A DNA stretch of 64,000 bases, from positions 496,001 to 560,000 of the forward strand of contig QNQO01000524.1 in the NCBI GenBank assembly GCA_003290165.1, in the 5' to 3' direction. Every line of letters starts with the position of its first letter. Position 1 is the stretch's first letter. A program made the position numbers and the translations under genes. Shown here one piece after another: positions 58,690-64,000 of the stretch. The DNA comes from Berberis thunbergii (Eukaryota > Streptophyta > Magnoliopsida > Ranunculales > Berberidaceae). The notes under the pieces are model-generated. The model had not been told where the DNA came from. It saw only the letters and a list, made by a program, of their open reading frames with translations, and did no database searches.

Positions 58690-58901
58690 TTTTGTCATTG
58701 TTGGTATAAACTATAAAATTAGGTTTTCTATTTGTTTAGGAGGGTAAATATGTCATATAACCTTATGGGTTAACTTGAGTTAATAAAAGAGTCATTGTTA
58801 GTCATAAAAGTCTAAAATTAGGCACAAATTAGTAATTACATCAACTATGATATCTAAATTTATATATTTTGTGAAAAAGTAGGTCTTAAAAGTCATTTTT
58901 C
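58690..58901. repeat. Extra copy of the right arm of the foldback
   Basis: It repeats 58480-58683 in the same orientation (AAACTATAAAATTA, then TTTCTATTTGTTTA, then TTGTTAGT...ATAAAA), so the right arm is duplicated in tandem with moderate divergence. Confidence 0.85.
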
Positions 58902-59119
58902 TAATATTTAAAAGCAAGCGAAGAAAATCAAATCCCTTCACTAATAAACTGAGAGAAATTAATCTTCAAACGAATCAACCAAATCCATATCTTCTTATCA
59001 CAATTACCCCACTCCTTTGTTTCATATCCGTGAGCACCCTAATTTAAACTTTCCTTCAACACCAACAACAATATGTCTTCCATCCTTCGATCTTTTACAC
59101 CTCCCCTTGTATTTATTAC

Positions 59120-59274
59120 GAACCTGTCTAAATGGCGAGGAAACCAGCGAGGGAGGGGGGTGCAACCCTCCATCCCCTTCGGATGCGCAAAGAGGATGAA
59201 ATACACGCATCTCGAGAGGGATGGAGGGTTGCACCCCCCTCCGTCGCTGGTTTCCTCGCCATTTAGAATTTCTG
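59120..59274. mobile_element. Hairpin MITE related to 57279, 155 bp
   Basis: The arms AAATGGCGAGGAAACCAGCG and the inverse pair almost perfectly for about 45 bp around a short loop. The ends match the 57279 family (AAATTCTA...CGAGGAAACC). The flanks ATTTATTAC and ATCTATTAC form a 9-bp duplication with one mismatch. It lies about 570 bp before the OB-fold gene start. Confidence 0.8.
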
Positions 59275-59815
59275 ATCTATTACATCCATCCCCTCTACTA
59301 GCTCTATATTTCCATCCGCGTTACATTGATCCCTTTACAAATTCCTTAGGTTTCTCATGTCCCAAACCCTAACATTCAAAATCATTACTTTCAAAACTCT
59401 TAACCTCCAACCACCTACATGCTTCCTAGAGCAACAAGTGGAGTTAAGGCAATTCCCACCTGTTGTTTATCTCGTGTTTCTCATGTCATTTATGAATTAA
59501 CTTTTGACTAGATGATCAACTCACAAAAATGAAAATGTACCACACACTGACCCCCAAAAAGCCCAAAAATCATATTTACCCATTAACCATTGCCATGGAA
59601 GAAACAAACCCCAAGTCAAGTTCTTACCCACCAAACACATCGACCAATAATCAATCAAAGCGTCACGACTCGTACATTTCTTTACAAGTCAATATCGGAA
59701 GAATCGAATCATATATTTATATTTTTGTAAAAGCACCGACACACCAGACACCCAACTCTCCAAAACCCTCCCCTCTTTGTTCCTTTCCTTTGCTTTCAAT
59801 TTTCAAGTGTCCTTT

Positions 59816-59831
59816 TTTAGGGTTAGGGTTT
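59816..59831 (+). promoter_or_regulatory. Telo-box in the 5' leader of the OB-fold gene
   Basis: TTTAGGGTTAGGGTTT, reverse complement AAACCCTAACCCTAAA, lies 17-32 bp before the ATG. Telo-boxes are frequent near starts of plant genes for translation and cell growth. No TATA box is obvious just upstream. Confidence 0.6.
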
Positions 59832-59847
59832 TTCCTCACAATCACCC

Positions 59848-61835
59848 ATGGCGACCGCAGCGACAACTACAACTACAACTACAACGACGACCTCCTCAAT
59901 CCCACAACCCACCACAGCCACAGCCACAGCCACAGCCACAGCGAAGAGGAAGCCAGTGTTCATCAAGGTGGACCAGTTGAAACCAGGGACGACCGGCCAC
60001 ACGCTGACTGTGAAGGTGGTGAGCTCCAAGACGGTCTTGCAGAAGGGCCGCGCCGCCTCTCAGAGCCACCGTCAGAGCCGCATCGCTGAGTGCCTCGTTG
60101 GTGACGAGACCGGGGTCATCACTTTCACTGCTCGTAATGACCAAGGTATAATCATCATCGTTACTTACCGATCTAGGCTTTTGTTTTGTTGGTTTTGTGT
60201 TGAGATTGTGGGGTTCGTTTGGAAATGTGAATACTTGTGGTTAGATAGCTTTACTGTTCTGATTGTGCTGAAATTATTGTGGGTTTATTTTTTTAAGTGT
60301 CAATACTTGTGGTTAGATGGGTTTGTAAAGGTCCCCTTTTTGTTGATTTACCCTCTGCATTTCACAAACTCATATTTAGGCCCCGTGATGATTAAGAGTA
60401 AGTTTTGACAAATTAGTTCTTGCTATGTAGAAACACATAAACCACAGACTCCCAATGGGTATAAAACTTTGAAACTTCTCTGTCTACCCTGCCCCTGTCT
60501 GGATTGTAGTGTTCTGGGTGATGGTTGATCTTTATTAAATTTTTTCCATATACGTTCTCTCTACAATGCAAGGAATGTGTGGGGGATTTTTAATTAGGTT
60601 TTAGTTTGTTCAATTCGCATCTAACTTTGGTGTTTTTTCTGTAATCCCCAGCATGTGTTCCTTTCTCATATTGTCAAGCATTATGTGATTTCGTGACAAT
60701 CTTGTGATTAAGCAGTTGTCTTAGTTGTCTGTTTGCGTAGTCTTGTGAAAAAATCGGTATGCTTGCACTAGGATTTCTTTTAACTTTGACGAGGCACAGT
60801 AGGGGTATAAGATAATTGAGAGGTCTAAAATCTATGGAGATGTGCCTGAAAGGGTGGCATGAAAATGAAAAGATTGTGTCAGTGAATATGTTAAGAGTTA
60901 TTTTTAATTGCAAATGAAGTCCTTGGTATGCCTTTGATGACTGATAATTGGTGAGAACGACGTTCACACTTTTTAATTCATTTGTACTGGCTAATATAAT
61001 ACCTGTTAGATGAATATTGATCCTATTTTCGCGATTAACTTTTATGACTGAACTTGAGGGGACAAATGATTTCCCAAGTGGATGAAATTTAATGGAGGTT
61101 GTGCATCCAGTGGGAATGCACTTAAAATGGGTAATCAGATATTTTTAACTATACAAACAATTGTGGAGGCAAATGCATAGTTAAGCTGATCCATCTCGTA
61201 CTTGTAGATGCTAGGGGATGAATTTTCGAATCAGTAATTTATTGATGTTGTTTCTGTTATCCCATCTATTCTAGTTATAGCTTGGAAATGGGAATTAGTT
61301 TGAACATTGATAATAGTAATATATCAGTTAGGGGTCAAGTGTGTCCTTGTAAATTTAAGCTACTAGGGTGTTTTTGTTGTTGATTGCATGTTTTTGCTAG
61401 TTTTTCTTTGTCATTTGGTGTTGCAGAAATATGAGATTTTCCTTCAAATGTATGGTGAACATCATTGTGTTCTAATTTGAAAGTTCTGCTGCTTCTTTTG
61501 GACATTGTGTGCTTTAGGTCCCTATTCTTTCATTATGATCTGTGCAAGGAGAATCACAGTTCCATTCTTTTAGTTGTTTTTGGTAGGTAGTGCTTCACCT
61601 CATATGATACAATTTTCACTCCAACAATATTACACAATTTTGTGCAGTTGACTTGATGAAGCCAGGTGCAACTGTTAACCTGAGGAATGCAAAGATTGAC
61701 ATGTTTAAGGGATCCATGAGGCTGGCAGTTGACAAATGGGGTCGTGTTGAAGTCACTGAACCTGCTGATTTCGTAGTAAAAGAGGATAACAACCTTTCCT
61801 TAGTTGAGTATGAACTGGTGAACGTTGTGGAGTGA
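59848..61835 (+). CDS. OB-fold nucleic-acid-binding protein, At4g28440 / SOSS-B-like
   Basis: Two exons, 59848-60145 and 61648-61835, join in frame across a 1,502-nt GT-AG intron to 161 aa. The N-terminal 33 residues are low complexity: a Thr run at 6-15, then alternating Thr-Ala. The single OB fold follows, starting KRKPVFIKVDQLKPGTTGH at about 33-51, then ECLVGDETGVITFTARNDQ, and after the splice VDLMKPGATVNLRNAKIDM and LAVDKWGRVE. It ends FVVKEDNNLSLVEYELVNVVE. The plant family resembles human SOSS-B/hSSB single-stranded DNA-binding proteins; its role in plants is little known. The start is supported by the ACCC-ATG-GCG context and because the low-complexity region is in frame. The intron is inserted in the same place relative to the OB fold as the strong ARNDQ|VDLMKPG junction. 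Confidence 0.92.
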
Positions 61836-64000
61836 ATATGGGGTATTTTGATTTGGGGCAAGATCAAGGCTTCGAAGTTTGATGAAGCCTTGAAGGTTAA
61901 TTTTCTTCTTGTTTCCTGGTTATTGATTTGCTAATGAGGTAAAGTTTTTAGGTGAAAAACAATCTGAAGTTGGTATACAAATTTTACTGGAGCTTGTGAT
62001 ATTTCCTGTTTTATATTTACTATCTTTTATCTAAGATTTAGTAAAAGCACAGATTGGGATGGTTGGATGTAAAGAGTATGCCTTGTTACTTCCATCATAG
62101 TCCTCGTACAGTACTTTCTGATCTGAAAAGTAACTTTTAGTGTTCATAAATGACCCCATCAATTTCTTGATATTGTAGTTGTCATGATTTGGTGCTACCT
62201 GTTATTTTGAAGTTTTGGTACTTGTGTGTTTTTCATTTTACACGTTTTCTATGCACCTAACTGGGGTTTATTTTTAAACTATGAAATAGCTTTCTTTCTA
62301 ACTTGTAGACAAACAATTTTAGGTTTTATTTACAAGGAAAGCAAATAAAAAGAGAAGTTTAAAAATCACGTTGACAAAGTATCAGTGTAAGTTTGTGTTG
62401 ACTGTTGAGTTCTCATTCATCAAAATACTATGCATCCAGCTATCTAGTAGCCCTGAGTTTGAATTATAGAGTTGATACGAGAGTTCAAGGAAAGTTACAG
62501 GTGGATGATGTTTGTGTTTAGTTCTTATTCATCAAACTACTACTTATCTAGCAATCGAGTACTATGAGTTTAAATCACAGAGTTGATATAGAGTTCAAGG
62601 AAAGTTACTGGTGGATGATGTTCATTGTTTTAGATGTGTTTACCGACTAGTGCCATGTTTTTTTAATGATTGTGAATGCGTTTGGTCTTGCTTTACAAAA
62701 GCCATAGAATCAGATATGTACTATTCCAGCAAGTCTTTTGTTGCAAGTTTGTGTACATTGTTAGTAAATATATATGGATCAGGCTTTGATGTTGCGAGAT
62801 AATTTTGAACCTCGTTTCTACATTTTTTGTGTTGAGTCCATAATTTATAAGTTATGAAAATAACACTTATTTGTCTGTGCTCTGATACATTGTTTGTAAT
62901 TGTTGCAGAAAGTTTTCTTCTGCGCTTGTCCCTTGTTATCGATTGGTTCTTTTCATCATTTGCATTGGTCATTTTGTTTGAATAATTCTTACTTTTCATT
63001 TTTTGGCATTTTATCATTTACCATCTAGATGTTGTATTCTGATAAAATAGAACATATGATGGCATGTAGCTTTTGTTGGGTGAATTGCGTGGTTGAATTA
63101 TTGTCTTGGTCAGTTTGATTTTTGATATTAGTGATATAACTGGTATAGGCAATAATAGTTGATTCACATTGTATTCTTCTATGTATGATTAACAAGTAAT
63201 TATGTTTGTATCAACTTTTGTCATCAAAAAAGGAAAAAAGGAGAAAATCTCCTATCTGTAATTCAACCATAGAAGAGTAAGTTTATGTGGATCCGTTACG
63301 CAGAGGGTTATGTGGGTTGGATGGAGAGAAAGATCTAGCAAATTAAAGCATCCATGGTAGGAGAGGTGTGCAACCCTGCTAGATAATTTTGCTTTTCCCC
63401 TATAGCAGGATCTGATGAACGAGGCTTCCACAATAGCAGGAGGGCATGAACTGGGTTCTAATTTTATTCTATAGGGGCCATTTTGTCTTGGCAATCCAAG
63501 TTGTCAGTTTAGAAGCTCATTTATTTATTTAATTTTCTATAACTATTGTCGGTATACTAACTTGATTGCAAGGAAAGCATGGAAATTGAGCGAGTACACA
63601 AGCAAACTAATTGACTTACCCAAAATATGCTTTAATGCAATTTTAAACCTTTAAATAGTAGTTTAAATTTTATATTAATGTTCACCAATTTTTTTTTTTT
63701 GCTCAACAGTCCTCCAAGTTGACTTATTTTACTTCTTAAATTTAAAAAATTAGCTAAAATTATACCTTGAGAATCTCTTAGGATTCTGCTGGGTTACAGA
63801 AAGATTTTGTTGACTGGATGCACTTAAGCACCACTTTAATTCCAGCAGGAAATTCTTTATATTTACTAGCGTAGTCACGTGCACTATGTGTGCCCACATT
63901 AGGGTTTTTTTTTAATGAATAATAATGTTTTTCTAAATTAATAATTTAATCCACCAAGGTAAAATTGTAGTTTGCGGATGACATCGTATAATTACTTGAA
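61836..64000. other. Downstream region of the OB-fold gene, no further gene seen
   Basis: It must contain the 3'UTR (no single poly(A) signal stands out). The rest is AT-rich, with no conserved frame and no element with readable ends to the window edge. Confidence 0.6.
62408..62620. repeat. Tandem duplication of about 110 bp
   Basis: Two units share ATTCATCAAA, then TGAGTTT, then AGAGTTCAAGGAAAGTTAC and GGTGGATGATGTT. They are clearly diverged, so the duplication is old. Confidence 0.85.

Noticed and set aside
59823..60144. Minus-strand frames opposite the OB-fold first exon
   Set aside because: They are mirror images of the ACA/ACT and GCC repeats in the real exon and have no family features.

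Overview
This window is nuclear DNA from a flowering plant, probably a dicot. Genes are sparse and intron-rich, the non-coding DNA is AT-rich, and the repeats are plant types: Tat-like Ty3/gypsy, Ty1/copia, L1 and RTE LINEs, hAT/CACTA/Mutator/Tourist-like MITEs, a Helitron and an endogenous caulimovirid. I cannot name the species.

Four cellular loci are supported. (1) 4993-5705 (+): the last four exons of a tyrosine aminotransferase, intact and correctly spliced; the 5' exons are not visible and a gypsy pol remnant on the other strand lies where they should be. (2) 6567-8705 (+): a four-exon class IV PLP enzyme (D-amino-acid transaminase / aminodeoxychorismate-lyase type), 341 aa as modelled. 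(3) 29367-10314 (-): a five-exon Di19-type zinc-finger protein (230 aa). Its two zinc fingers are separated by an intron of about 16.7 kb, and its third intron looks like a U12-type AT-AC intron. (4) 59848-61835 (+): a two-exon OB-fold nucleic-acid-binding protein (At4g28440 / SOSS-B-like, 161 aa).

Layout: 1-4870 gypsy remnant with a possible antisense ORF; 4990-8705 two aminotransferase loci; 8706-29367 Di19 with its giant intron (four non-autonomous hAT elements with 8-bp duplications, a CACTA-like MITE, LTR fragments, two L1 remnants and an RTE remnant); 30180-32800 decayed copia; 33205-36932 a probable solo LTR; 38186-45289 one genome-length, circularly permuted endogenous pararetrovirus bounded by a 29-bp direct repeat; 45305-59274 MITEs, an internally deleted L1, a Helitron, another L1 and a large foldback; 59848 onward the OB-fold gene and its non-coding flank.

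The cellular genes do not form a pathway. The main interest is structural: exons preserved inside heavily invaded introns, a likely minor-spliceosome intron, and insertions whose boundaries can be read to the base because duplications or an empty paralogous site are present.
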